In this document: piece after piece, positions 23,375 to 34,238 of the stretch
Position numbering within the stretch: the stretch's first letter is position 1
Layout: each line of letters begins with the position of its first letter
From: Pleurodeles waltl
Lineage: Eukaryota; Chordata; Amphibia; Caudata; Salamandridae
Assembly: GCF_031143425.1 (NCBI RefSeq)
Contig: NC_090440.1
Coordinates: 343,173,844 to 343,237,843 of the forward strand
Length of the DNA: 64,000 nucleotides
Reading direction: 5' to 3'
Notes under the pieces: generated by a model
Told to the model about the DNA's origin: nothing
The model's database searches: none
Seen by the model: the letters and a program-made list of their open reading frames with translations, nothing else
Made by a program: the position numbers and the translations under genes

Positions 23375-26300
23375 CTAATAGCCACACATGGTGCCTCTGG
23401 AGTTGCCCCATCACATAAGGGATGCTGCTATTCCACAGAATGTAAGCGTCATGCACTGAGCCAGGAAATTTGGCATTCACATGGGAGATGTACTGGTCGT
23501 CCAAACACACCATCTGCACATTCATAGAATGGTAACTCTTCCGGTTTCTGTACACCTGTTCACTCCTGCGGGGGGGACCAAGGCCACATGTGTCCCATCA
23601 ATGGCACCTATGATGCTGGAGATATGTCCCAAAGCATAGAAGTCACCTTTCACTGTAGGCAAATCCTCCAAATGAGGGAACACGATATAGCTGCGCATGT
23701 GTTTCAGCAGGGCAGACATCACTCTGGACAACACGTTGCAGAACATAGGCTGGGACATCCCTGATGCTATGGCCACTGTCGTCTGAAAAGACCCACTTGC
23801 CAGGCAATAGAGTACTGACAGCACCTGCACTGGAGGGGGTATCCCTGTGGGATGCCGGATAGCTGACATCAGGTCCGGCTCCAACTGGTCACACAGTTCG
23901 TGGATTGTGGCACAGTCCAGTCTGTAGGTGATAATTACATGTCGCTCTTCCATTGACAACAGGTCCACCAGCAGTCTGTACACCGGAGGATGCCGCCATC
24001 TCCTCACCTGCCCCAGTGGACGTGCTCTATGGAGGAGAACAGCGAGCAGAGGGTCAGCCAACACTGAGGTACAAAAACACAACTTTATTGCACACATTTT
24101 TCAATCCGCTATTGGCCTGTCTTAGTGTGTATGCAAGGCCTAGATATGTGTGACGTATTTAAAAATAATGCCATGTGGCCCCCTGAAATGGCGGCTGCCT
24201 GACCACTAAGGTGGGACAATGGGATATGAGGTAACTGCGCTGGCGTTGGACACCGTCGCGGTAGGCGCTTGAAGACCGCGGCACAATCCTGCATTGGTTA
24301 ACATTGGGCCCTATGGGTCCCAAGAGCCAAGGACCATGTACGCCGGCAGGGACGGTACGCACCGCCGCGGACGTGACCGCCATTTTCTATCTCTTCACTC
24401 ACTTGATACCTGATCTTCGACAGGAGAGGACCTACACTGCAAGTGCTGCTATGACCTCCGTGTGGAAGCGACAATGGCTCACGTGTCTTGGGAAAGGGCC
24501 CCCACCTTCACCACGGAGGTTTTAGAGAAACTAGTGGATGGGGTCCACCCCCAGTACATGCTACTCTACGGTCCTCCAGACAAACAGGTAAGTACACTGT
24601 GAGCATGCTGTATGGGCAATGCCTGTGTGGAGTGGTGTCGATGTAAGATACGGGGGGAGAATGAGGGGTGCATGAAACAACGGTGAGTTGTTTCCCCTGT
24701 ACTGTTCCTGTAGGTCAGCGCCCACCAGAAGAAGGATATTTGGTGTGCCATCGCCAAGGAAGTCTGGACCCTGGGGGTCCACCACAGACGGAGCACCCGC
24801 TGCCGTAAAAGATGGGAGGACATTCACCGCTGGAGCAAGAAGACAGCGGAGGCCCAACTGCGGATGGCCTCACAACGTTGGAGGGGTGCCCGTCGCACCA
24901 TGACCCCCCTGATGTTCCGGATCCTGGCAGTGGCGTGTCCGGAGTGGATGGGCGCTTGAAGGCATCACAGCAGCCACAAGGGGGTGAGTGCAGTCACATC
25001 CATCTAACTCCGCGTGCATTGGAGGTGTCTGGGTGTGGTAGGTGGGCTGTGGGTTCCCTTAGGCTAGGGTGAGCCTTGTAGGCAAGGACCCTTTGTGAGG
25101 CAGGCTTAGTGGCACCCCAATCCCACCAGTAGTAACAGCCATCTACTCCTAGTCAGGCTCCTGTGACTTTCATGTGTGCAGCAATCGGGGATAGGCCTTG
25201 TACCCCATGGCCCTGTGATTAATCAGGGAACTCTAAGTGCATGGCGTAGTGCACAGGGCTGCTGCGTCTGTAGTGTCCGCCAATAGTGTCCGCCAACGGT
25301 AGCGGTATTGCATGCACTGAACATGTCTTTCTTCTGTCTCCCCCCCTTTATGTGGTCTCCCTGTTCTTGTGTGCAATAGCATCATCAGGCGGAGGAACAG
25401 TGGCACCGGAGCAGGAGGGAGCTGCATCCCACATGGCCCTGGAGGGTGAGACTATGGACTCCGAATTCACCAGTGGGACGGAGGGCGAGGGGAGCTCCAC
25501 AGTGGGGACAGGCGCTGAGACCAGCGACACAGACTCCTCCTCTGATGGGAGCTCCCTTGTGGTGGCTGGCTCCTCTGTGCCCCCTGCATCTACAGGTACA
25601 GCCGCCACCACCCCTACCAGCACCGCCCTCCCAGCAGCCCCTCAGCGTGTGCCCCGCGGCCGCGCAGCCAGGAAGGTGGGCATCTCCTTTGCCCCAGGCA
25701 CCTCAGCCCCTGCCCCTGTCAGCCTTGCTGCCCACAGTGAGGAGGCCATTGACCTCCTCAGATCCCTCACTGTTGAGCAGTCTACCATTCTGAACGCCAT
25801 CCAGGGTGTAGAGAGGCAGTTGCAACAGTCGAATGCATACCTGGAGGGCATTCATTCTGGTCAGGCAGCCCAACAGCAAGCTTTTCAGACTCTGACCTTA
25901 GCACTGATGGCAGCCATTGTCCCTTTGTCCAGCCTCCCCCCTCCAACTTCATCCACCCAGCCCCAATCCCCTGTACCTCAGCCTATCCCAAGCACACCAT
26001 GTAGGAAAGTACCATCTTGCCTGGCATGTTACCCCCATATTTCACTGTATATATGTTGTTTTAGTTGTCTGTGTCACTGGGACCCTGCCAGCCAGGGCCC
26101 CAGTGCTCATAGGTGTGCCCTGTATGTGTTACCTGTGTTATGACTAACTGTCTCACTGAGGCTCTGCCGTTCAGAACCTCAGTGGTTATGCTCTCTCATT
26201 TCTTTCCAAATTGTCACTAACAGGCTAGTGACCAATTTCACCAATTTACATTGGCAAACTGGACCACCCTTATAATTCCCTAGTATATGGTACTGAGGTA

Positions 26301-26614
26301 TCCAGGATATTGGGGTTCCAGGAGATCCCTATGGGCTGCAGCATGTCTTGTGCCACCCATAGGGAGATCTGACAATTGTTACACAGGCCTGCCAGTGCAG
26401 CCTGAGTGAAATAACGTCCACGTTATTTCACAGCCATTTACCACTGCACTTAAGTAACTTATAAGTCACCTATATGTCTAACCTTTACCTGGTAAAGGTT
26501 GGGTGCTAAGTTACTTAGTGTGTGGGCACCCTGGCACTAGCCAAGGTGCTCCCACATTGTTCAGGGCAAATTCCCCGGACTTTGTGAGTGCGGGGACACC
26601 ATTACACGCGTGCA

Positions 26615-26642
26615 CTATACATATGTCACGACATATGTATAG
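26615..26642. repeat. 12 bp inverted repeat in the LTR
   Basis: CTATACATATGT, a 4-base loop, then ACATATGTATAG. It is perfect and also present in the 3' LTR near 34,855. Confidence 0.85.
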
Positions 26643-26685
26643 CGTCAAACCGGTAACTCCGAACATGGCCATGTAACATGTCTAA

Positions 26686-26742
26686 GATCATGGAATTGTC
26701 ACCCCAATGCCATTCTGGCATTGGGGAGACAATTCCATGATC
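26686..26742. repeat. 27 bp stem-loop in the LTR
   Basis: The left arm starts GATCATGGAATTGTCACCCC (26,686-26,712) and the right arm (26,716-26,742) is its complement with one mismatch, around a 3-base loop. It is kept in the 3' LTR at 34,925-34,981 with one further change, so transcripts from either LTR could fold here. Confidence 0.88.
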
Positions 26743-28976
26743 CCCCGAGTCTCTAGCTCAGACCCGGGTACTGCCAAACTACCTTTCCCGGGGTTTCACT
26801 GCAGCTGCTGCTGCTGCCAACCCCTCAGACAGGTTTCTGCCCTCCTGGGGTCCAGCCAGGCCTGGCCCAGGAAGGCAGAACAAAGGACTTCCTCAGAGAG
26901 AGGGTGTTACACCCTCTCCCTTTGGAAAAAGGTGTCAGGGCTGAGGAGGAGTAGCCTCCCCCAGCCTCTGGAAATGCTTTGATGGGCACAGATGGTGCCC
27001 ATCTCTGCATAAGCCAGTCTGCACCGGTTCAGGGATCCCTCAGCCCTGCTCTGGCGTGAAACTGACCACTCCCCTGACCTGCAGCTCCCCTGGGAGGTAC
27101 CCAGAGCTCCTCCAGTGTGCTCCAGACCTCTGCCATCTTGGAAACAGAGGTGCTGCTGGCACACTGGACTGCTCTGAGTGGCCAGTGCCAGCAGGTGACG
27201 TCAGAGACTCCTTCTGATAGGCTCCTTCAGGTGTTGCTAGCCTATCCTCTCTCCTAAGTTGCCAAATCTCCTTTTCTGGCTATTTAGGGTCTCTGCTTTG
27301 GGGAATTCCTTAGATAATGAATGCAAAAGCTCATCAGAGTTCCTCTGCATCTCTCTCTTCACCTTCTGCCAAGGAATTGACTGCTGACAGCGCTGGAAGC
27401 CTGCAAAACTGCAACAAAGTAGCAAAGACGACTACTGCGACCTTGTAACGCTGATCCTGCCACCTTCTCGACTGTTTTCCTGGTGGTGCATGCTGTGGGG
27501 GTAGTCTGCATCCTCTCTGAACTAGAAGCTCAGAAGAAATCTCCCGTGGGTCGACTGATTCTTCCCCCTGCAACCGCAGGCACCAAAGAACTGAATCACC
27601 GGTCCTCTGGGTCTCCTCTCAGCATGACGAGCAAGGTCCCTTGAACTCAGCAACTCTGTCCAAGTGACTCCCACAGTCCAGTGACTCTTCAGTCCAAGTT
27701 TGGTGGAGGTAAGTCCTTGCCTCCCCACGCTAGACTGCATTGCTGTGAACCGTGTGTTTTGCAGCTACTCCGGCTCCTGTGCACTTTTCCAGGATTTCCT
27801 TTGTGCACAGCTAAGCCTGGGTCCCTGGCACTCTAACCTGCATTGCACGACCTCCTGAGTTGTCCTCCGGCTTCGTGGGACCCTCTTGTGCAACTTCGGG
27901 TGAGCTCCGGTTCACTCCACTTTGTAGTGCCTGTTCCGGCACTTCTGTGGATGCTGCTTGCTTCTGAGTGGGCTCATTGTCTTGCTGGACGCCCCCTCTG
28001 TCTCCTCACGCAATTGGTGACATCCTGGTCCCTTCTGGGCCACAGCAGCATCCAAACACCCGAACCGCGACCTTTGCAGCTAGCAAGGCTTGTTGGCGGT
28101 CTTTCTGCACGAAAACACCTCTGCACGACTCTTCATAACGTTGGACATTCATCCTCCAAAGGAAAAGTTTCTAGCCCTTGTCGTTCTTGCAGAATCCACA
28201 GCTTCTACCATCCAGTGGCAGCTTCTTTGCACCCACAGCTGGCATTTCCTGGGCATCTGCCCACTCCCGACTTGATCGTGACTTTTGGACTTGGTCCACT
28301 TGTTCCACAGGTACTCTCGTCTGGAAATCCATCATTGTTGCATTGCTGGTGTTGGTCTTTCCTGCAGAATTCCCCTATCACGACTTCTGTGCTTTTTGGG
28401 GAACTTAGGTGCACTTTGCACCCACTTTTCAGGGTCTTGGGGTGGGCTATTTTTCTAACCCTCACTGTTTTCTTACAGTCCTAGTGACCCTCTACGACCT
28501 CACATAGGTTTGGGGTCCATTCGTGGTTCGCATTCCACTTCTAGAGTATATGGTTTGTGTTGCCCCTATCCCTATGTGCTCCCATTGCATTCTATTGTGA
28601 CTATACATTGTTTGCACTGTTTTCTATTGCTATTACTGCATATTTTGGTATTGTGTACATATATCTTGTGTATATTTGCTATGCTCATACTGAGGGTACT
28701 CACTGAGATACTTTGGCATATTGTCATAAAAATAAAGTACCTTTATTTTTAGTATATCTGTGTATTGTGTTTTCTTATGATATTGTGCATATGACACTAG
28801 TGGTACTGTAGGAGCTTCACTCGTCTCCTAGTTCAGCCTAAGCTGCTCTGCTAAGCTACCTTTTCTATCAGCCTAAGCTGCTAGACACCCCTCTACACTA
28901 ATAAGGGATACCTGGGCCTGGTGCAAGGTATAAGTACCCCTTGGTACTCACTACAAGCCAGTCCAGCCTCCTACAT

Positions 28977-28994
28977 TGGTTGTGCAGCGGTGGG
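28977..28994 (+). promoter_or_regulatory. Probable primer binding site
   Basis: TGGTTGTGCAGCGGTGGG begins one base after the 5' LTR, the normal position for tRNA priming, and starts with the TGG that pairs with a tRNA CCA end. The tRNA species was not identified. Confidence 0.6.
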
Positions 28995-29248
28995 ATAAGT
29001 ACTTTGCAACTACTTACCACTTTGTCATATTGTACTTTTCATAAGAGAAAAATATACAAAACAAGTTCAGTGTATGTACACCTAACCAAAAAGTTTTGCT
29101 TTTCTCCTCTCACTTCTTTGCTAAGTGCTGAAAAGTACCTCTAAAACTTTAAAAAAGTTCTTAAAACGTTTAAAAAGTTTTTTTTTCTGTTCTTTACAAA
29201 GTTCTGAAACTTTTTCTTTCTTTTTCTGTCCCTTAAACCTTTTCTATC

Positions 29249-30860
29249 ATGTCTGGTACAGGCCAAACTCTTGATCTGGCCAGCATAGCTTATGACAACC
29301 TTAGCTGGAAGGAAGCAAGGAGTCTCTGCATAGATAAAGGTTTAGGGGTAGGGAAGAATCCCTCAAGACAACTGTTAGTTAATATGCTCATTGAACAAGA
29401 TAAGACCTTAGGTGGCACTTCTGGTGAGAAATTAGCTGATGGTTCCCACTCTGATTCTGGGGCAGCCCCCAGTGAAAGATTTGGAAGGGAACCTTCCCAA
29501 CCTGACCCTTAGCAGGCCACCTAGCATAGCTGGTACTGATGTGAATTCACATCACAGTAAGAGTGTTACTTCTCATCACAGTAGGAGTGTTACTTCTGTA
29601 GGCCAGAATGTTAGAGTGCCATCTGTTAGGGAAAGGTCTCCCTCTGTTCATTCTCACCATACTTCTGTTTCAAGGCATGCCCCACCCACCCACCGTGATG
29701 ACAGAGTGTTAGAAAGGGAGCTCAATAGATTGAGAGTGGAAGAATCCAGGCTGAAGCTCAAGAAGCAACAGCTGGATTTAGATAGGCAGTTCTTTGATTT
29801 AGAAAGAGAAAGACAGAGGTTGGGATTAGGACCCCATGGTGGCAGCAGCAGTATTCCAAATAGTCATCCTGCAAAAGAGCATGATTCTAGAAATCTGCAT
29901 AAGATAGTGCCCCCTTACAAGGAGGGGGATGACATTAACAAGTGGTTTGCTGCACTTGAGAGGGCCTGTGTTGTACAGGAGGTCCCTCAAAGGCAGTGGG
30001 CTGCCATCCTATGGCTATCTTACAGTGGAAAGGGTAGGGATAGGCTCCTTACTGTTAAAGAAAGTGATGCCAATAATTTTGTGGTTCTTAAGAATGCACT
30101 CCTTGATGGTTATGGCTTAACCACTGAACAGTACAGGATCAAGTTCAGAGAAACCAAAATGGAGTCTTCACAAGACTGGGTAGACTTTGTTGACCATTCT
30201 GTGAAGGCCTTGGAGGGGTGGTTACATGGCAGTAAAGTTTCTGACTACGAAAGCCTGTATAACTTAATTCTGAGAGAGCATATTCTTAATAATTGTTTGT
30301 CTGATTTGTTACACCAGTACCCGGTAGACTCTGATCTGACCTCTCCCCAAGAATTGGGAAAGAAGGCAGACAAATTGGTCAGAACAAGGGTGAACAGAAA
30401 AGTTCATACAGGGGGTGACAAGGACGGCAAGAAGAAGGATGGTAAGTCTTCTGACAAGGGTGGGGACAAATCTAAAAATGAGTCTCCATCAAGCCCACAA
30501 AAACACTCTGGTGGGGGTGGTAGGCCCAAATCCTCTTCAAATCAAAACAAAGAAAAGAAACCATGGTGCTATTTATGTAAAATAAAAGGCCATTGGACAA
30601 CTGATCCCAGTTGCCCAAAGAAAAGCACCAAGCCTCCTACCACTACAACCCCTGCTGCTACACCTAGTGCCCCTAGTAATAGCAGTGGTGGTGGGAGCAA
30701 ACCTACTAATAGCCAATCCAAGGGAGTATCTGGGCTCACTTTTGGTAACTTAGTTGGGGTTGGTCTTGTTTGGGAGACCACAGAGGCTGTGTTAGTCTCT
30801 GAGGGGGCTATTGATTTAGCCACCTTGGTTGCTTGTCCCCTTAATATGGATAAGTACAAG
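29249..30860 (+). pseudogene. Gypsy gag (capsid/nucleocapsid), frameshifted
   Basis: Starts at ATG 29,249 (MSGTGQTLDLASIAYDNLSW). The frame is lost between about 29,440 and 29,512 and continues in a second frame from 29,439. The middle is a charged coiled coil (ELNRLRVEESRLKLKKQQLD). A capsid-like region follows, with YKEGDDINKWFAALERAC, as in Gypsy gag proteins where an ENV/NDINKW phrase opens the capsid. The end is Lys/Ser-rich and carries a zinc knuckle, CYLCKIKGHWTTDPSC, near 30,567-30,615. Spacing is C-X2-C-X4-H-X6-C, two residues longer than usual before the last Cys. The gag would form the particle and bind element RNA. Confidence 0.8.
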
Positions 30861-31238
30861 CAACTACCCCTAATAAATGGTGTTGAGGTTCAGGCCTACA
30901 GGGACACAGGGGCCAGTGTTACAATGGTAATAGAGAAACTGGTCCACCCTGAACAACACCTACTTGTTCACCAGTACCAAGTAACCGATGCTCATAACAA
31001 AACTCTTAGCCACCCCATGGCTGTTGTGAATCTCAACTGGGGGGGGTTACTGGTCCAAAGAAAGTTGTGGTTGCCTCAGATTTACCTGTAGACTGTCTAC
31101 TAGGGAACGATTTAGAGACGTCAGCTTGGACAGAAGTGGAGTTGGAGGCTCATGCAGCAATGCTGGGCATTCCAGGGCATATTTTTGCTTTAACCAGGGC
31201 CCAGGCCAAAAAGCAAAAAGGACAGGGATCCTGGAAGA
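30861..31238 (+). pseudogene. Gypsy aspartic protease, frameshifted
   Basis: The active-site triad YRDTGASVTMV lies near 30,898, with flanking LPLINGVEVQA. The second conserved block, SDLPVDCLLGNDL, appears in another frame from 31,076, and the first frame stops at 31,091. A frameshift near 31,060 thus splits the protease. It would cleave the gag-pol polyprotein; it is continuous with gag upstream and integrase downstream. Confidence 0.8.
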
Positions 31239-32660
31239 ATGGACCAAGTGCTCCCTAAAGCTAGGGTTAGTAAAGGTAAAACACTACCTACTATCCCTCC
31301 CTCTACAGTGGATTCTACTTCTGAGGAAGAAGAATTTCCACCCTGTGCAGAACCTACACCAGAGGAGCTGGAAGCAGACACTGCTGAGCTTTTAGGTCAA
31401 GCGGGGCCTGCCAGGGAGGAGCTGAGTGTGGCACAGCATACCTGTCCCACACTAGAGGGTCTAAGGCAGAAAGCTGTCAAACAAGCAAATGGGGATGTCA
31501 GTGACTCTCACAGAGTTTACTGGGAGGAAAACCTTTTGTATACTGAAGCAAGGGATCCAAAACCTGGAGCTGCCAGGAGATTGGTGATTCCTCAGGAATA
31601 CAGAAAGTTCCTCCTAACTCTAGCCCACGACATTCCCTTAGCTGGACATTTGGGGCAAATGAAAACTTGGGACAGGCTTGTCCCCTTGTTTCATTGGCCT
31701 AGAATGTCAGAGGACACAAAGGAATTTTGTAAGTCCTGTGAAACCTGTCAAGCCAGTGGCAAGACAGGTGGCACTCCAAAGGCACCCCTTATTCCACTAC
31801 CTGTGGTTGGGGTCCCCTTTGAAAGGGTAGGGGTTGACATAGTTGGCCCCCTTGACCCTCCTACTGCTTCAGGCAATAGGTTTATCTTGGTGGTAGTGGA
31901 CCATGCCACCAGATATCCTGAAGCAATTCCTCTAAGGACCACTACAGCTCCTGCAGTGGCAAAGGCCCTCCTGGGAATCTTTTCCAGGGTGGGCTTCCCA
32001 AAAGAGGTGGTATCAGACAGGGGAAGCAATTTCATGTCTGCTTACTTAAAGGCCATGTGGAAGGAATGTGGTGTTACATACAAGTTCACCACACCCTATC
32101 ATCCACAAAAAAATGGACTGGTTGAGAGGTTTAATAAAACTCTCAAAGGAATGATAATGGGACTCCCTGACAAACTCCACAGGAGATGGGATGTCCTGTT
32201 ACCTTGCCTCCTTTTTGCTTACAGGGAGGTACCCCAGAAAGGAGTGGGCTTCAGCCCCTTTGAACTCCTATTTGGACACCCTGTAAGAGGTCCTCTAACA
32301 CTTGTTAAGGAGGGTTGGGAACAACCTTTAAAAGCTCCAAAGCAAGACATAGTGGACTATGTAATTGGCCTAAAATCTAGGATGGCTGAGTACATGAAAA
32401 AGGCCAGTAAAAACCTTCAGGCCAGCCAAGAGCTTTAAAAGCAATGGCATGAACAGAAGGCTGTTTTGGTTCAGTACCAACCAGGGCAGAAAGTGTGGGT
32501 CTTGGAGCCTGTGGCCCCAAGAGCACTCCAAAACAAATGAAGTGGACCCCACATTATTGTTGAGACAAAGGGTGAAGTCACCTACTTAGTTAACTTAGGC
32601 ACTGCCAGGAGTCCCCTTAGGGTGCTCCATGTCAATCGCCTGAAACCCTACTATGACAGG
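31239..32660 (+). pseudogene. Gypsy integrase, located upstream of reverse transcriptase
   Basis: A 399-residue open frame (31,239-32,438). The zinc-binding HHCC domain is visible as AHDIPLAGHLGQMK then FCKSCETC. The catalytic core holds Asp in GVDIVGPLD, Asp in VVSDRGSNF and Glu in NGLVERFNK, with 35 residues between the second Asp and the Glu: a complete D,D35E triad. The C-terminal part goes on in the same frame past stops at 32,436 and about 32,536, to LHVNRLKPYY near 32,622, a typical integrase tail. The core is unbroken, but the two stops cut the tail and separate it from RT. Integrase inserts the cDNA and generates the 5 bp duplication seen here. Confidence 0.88.
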
Positions 32661-34209
32661 GCTGATCTCACCCTGCTCATGGCAATAGATGAGGGACAGG
32701 AAGAAGAGAGTGACCCTCTCCCTGATCTCTTCTCTTCCACAGAACAAGATGCTCTAGTGGAAGGTGTAGTACTGGCAGATTGTCTTACTGCTGAGCAGAA
32801 AGACCACTGCATAAATCTCCTGGGTCAGTTTTCTGAACTCTTTTCTACTGTGCCAGGCACCACTTCTTGGTGTGAGCACACTATAGATACTGGAGACAGC
32901 TTGCCTGTCAAAGTAAAATCTATAGGCAGCCTGACCATGTCAGAGACTGCATAAAGCAAGAAGTGCAGAAAATGCTTGAACTGGGAGTGGTTGAGCACTC
33001 TGAAAGTCCATGGGCCTCTCCTGTGGTACTTGTACCAAAACCTCATTCCAAGGATGGTAAAAGGGAAATGAGATTTTGTGTTGACTACAGAGGTCTCAAC
33101 TAGGTAACCAAAACTGATGCTTACCCTATACCCAGGGCAGATGAGCTAATAGATACACTGGCATCTGCCAAGTATCTAAGCACCTTTGATTTGACTGCAG
33201 GGTATTGGCAGATAAAGTTATCAGAGGATGCAAAAGTAAAAACTGCATTTTCAACCATTGGAGGCCATTACCAATTCACAGTAATGCCTTTTCGATTGAA
33301 AAACGCGCCTGCCACTGTTCAAAGGTTGGTGAATACAGTCCTGCAAGGGCTGGAAGCTTTTAGTGCAGTATATCTAGATGATATAGCTGTCTTTAGCTCC
33401 AGCTGGGATGATCACCTGGTCCACCTATGGAAAGTTTTGGAGGCCCTGCAAAAGGCAGGCCTCACTATCAAGGCTTCAAAGTGCCAGATAGGGCAGGGGA
33501 AAGTGGTTTATCTGGGACACCTGGTAGGTGGAGAACAGATTGCACCACTTCAGGGGAAAATGCAAACTATTATTGATTGGGTTCCCCCTACAACCAGACT
33601 CAGGTGAGAGCCTTTTTAGGCCTCACTGGGTACTACAGGAGGTTCATAAAGAACTATGGCTCCATTGCAGCCCCTCTTAATGACCTCACATCTAAAAGAA
33701 TGCCTAAAAAGGTATTATGGACAGCAAACTGTCAGAAAGCTTTTGAGGAGTTGAAGCAGGCCATGTGCTCTGCACCTGTCCTGAAAAGCCCCTGTTACTC
33801 CAAGAAATTAATTGTCCAAACTGATGCATCTGAATTAGGGGTAGGGGCAGTCTTATCACAACTTAATTCTGAGGGCCAGGATCAACCTGTTGCTTTTATC
33901 AGCAGGAGGTTGACCCCTAGAGAAAAGCGTTGGTCTGCCATAGAGAGGGAGGCCTTTGCTGTGGTCTGGGCACTGAAGAAGTTGAGGCCATACCTGTTTG
34001 GCACTCACTTCATTGTTCATACAGACCACAAACCTCTACTTTGGCTAAAACAAATGAAAGGTGAAAACCCTAAATTGTTGAGGTGGTCCATATCCCTACA
34101 GGGAATGGACTATACAGTGGAACATAGACCTGGGAGTACCCACTCCAATGCAGATGGACTCTCCAGATATTTCCACTTAGACAATGAAGACTCAGTAGGT
34201 CATGGCTAG
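32661..34209 (+). pseudogene. Gypsy reverse transcriptase and RNase H, multiply broken
   Basis: RT starts in the frame of the integrase tail, which stops at 32,952, and continues in another frame (ASPVVLVPKPHSKDGKREMR). A stop in the VDYRGLN block lies at about 33,102. The palm follows (STFDLTAGYWQIKLSEDAK, MPFRLKNAPATVQR), with the catalytic YLDDIAVFS near 33,368-33,395. The frame changes again near 33,590. RNase H then runs to 34,209, with TDASELGVGAVLSQ, the Glu of AIEREAFAVVWALK and HTDHKPLLWL. The order places RT and RNase H last in pol. Downstream is the polypurine tract and then the 3' LTR. Confidence 0.88.
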
Positions 34210-34224
34210 TCTTATTGTCCTTCG

Positions 34225-34235
34225 TTTGGGGGGGG
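34225..34235 (+). promoter_or_regulatory. Polypurine tract
   Basis: TTTGGGGGGGG ends three bases before the 3' LTR start, the usual place for plus-strand priming. Confidence 0.65.
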
Positions 34236-34238
34236 TTG

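Larger units (their letters stand above)
26000..28975 (+). repeat. 5' LTR of the Gypsy element
   Basis: A 2,976 bp LTR beginning TGTAGGAAAGTACCATC and ending CAGCCTCCTACA. It aligns throughout with 34,239-37,227 with scattered substitutions and a few small indels, including 16-17 extra bases in the 3' LTR near 35,298. It carries AATAAA at 28,731 and two stem-loops (26,615-26,642 and 26,686-26,742). Open frames in the LTR (up to 213 residues) match no protein I recognise. Confidence 0.93.

Noticed and set aside
27843..28484. 213-residue open frame in the 5' LTR
   Set aside because: The 3' LTR copy (36,326-36,796) keeps only part of it, and no LTR protein of this kind is known to me.
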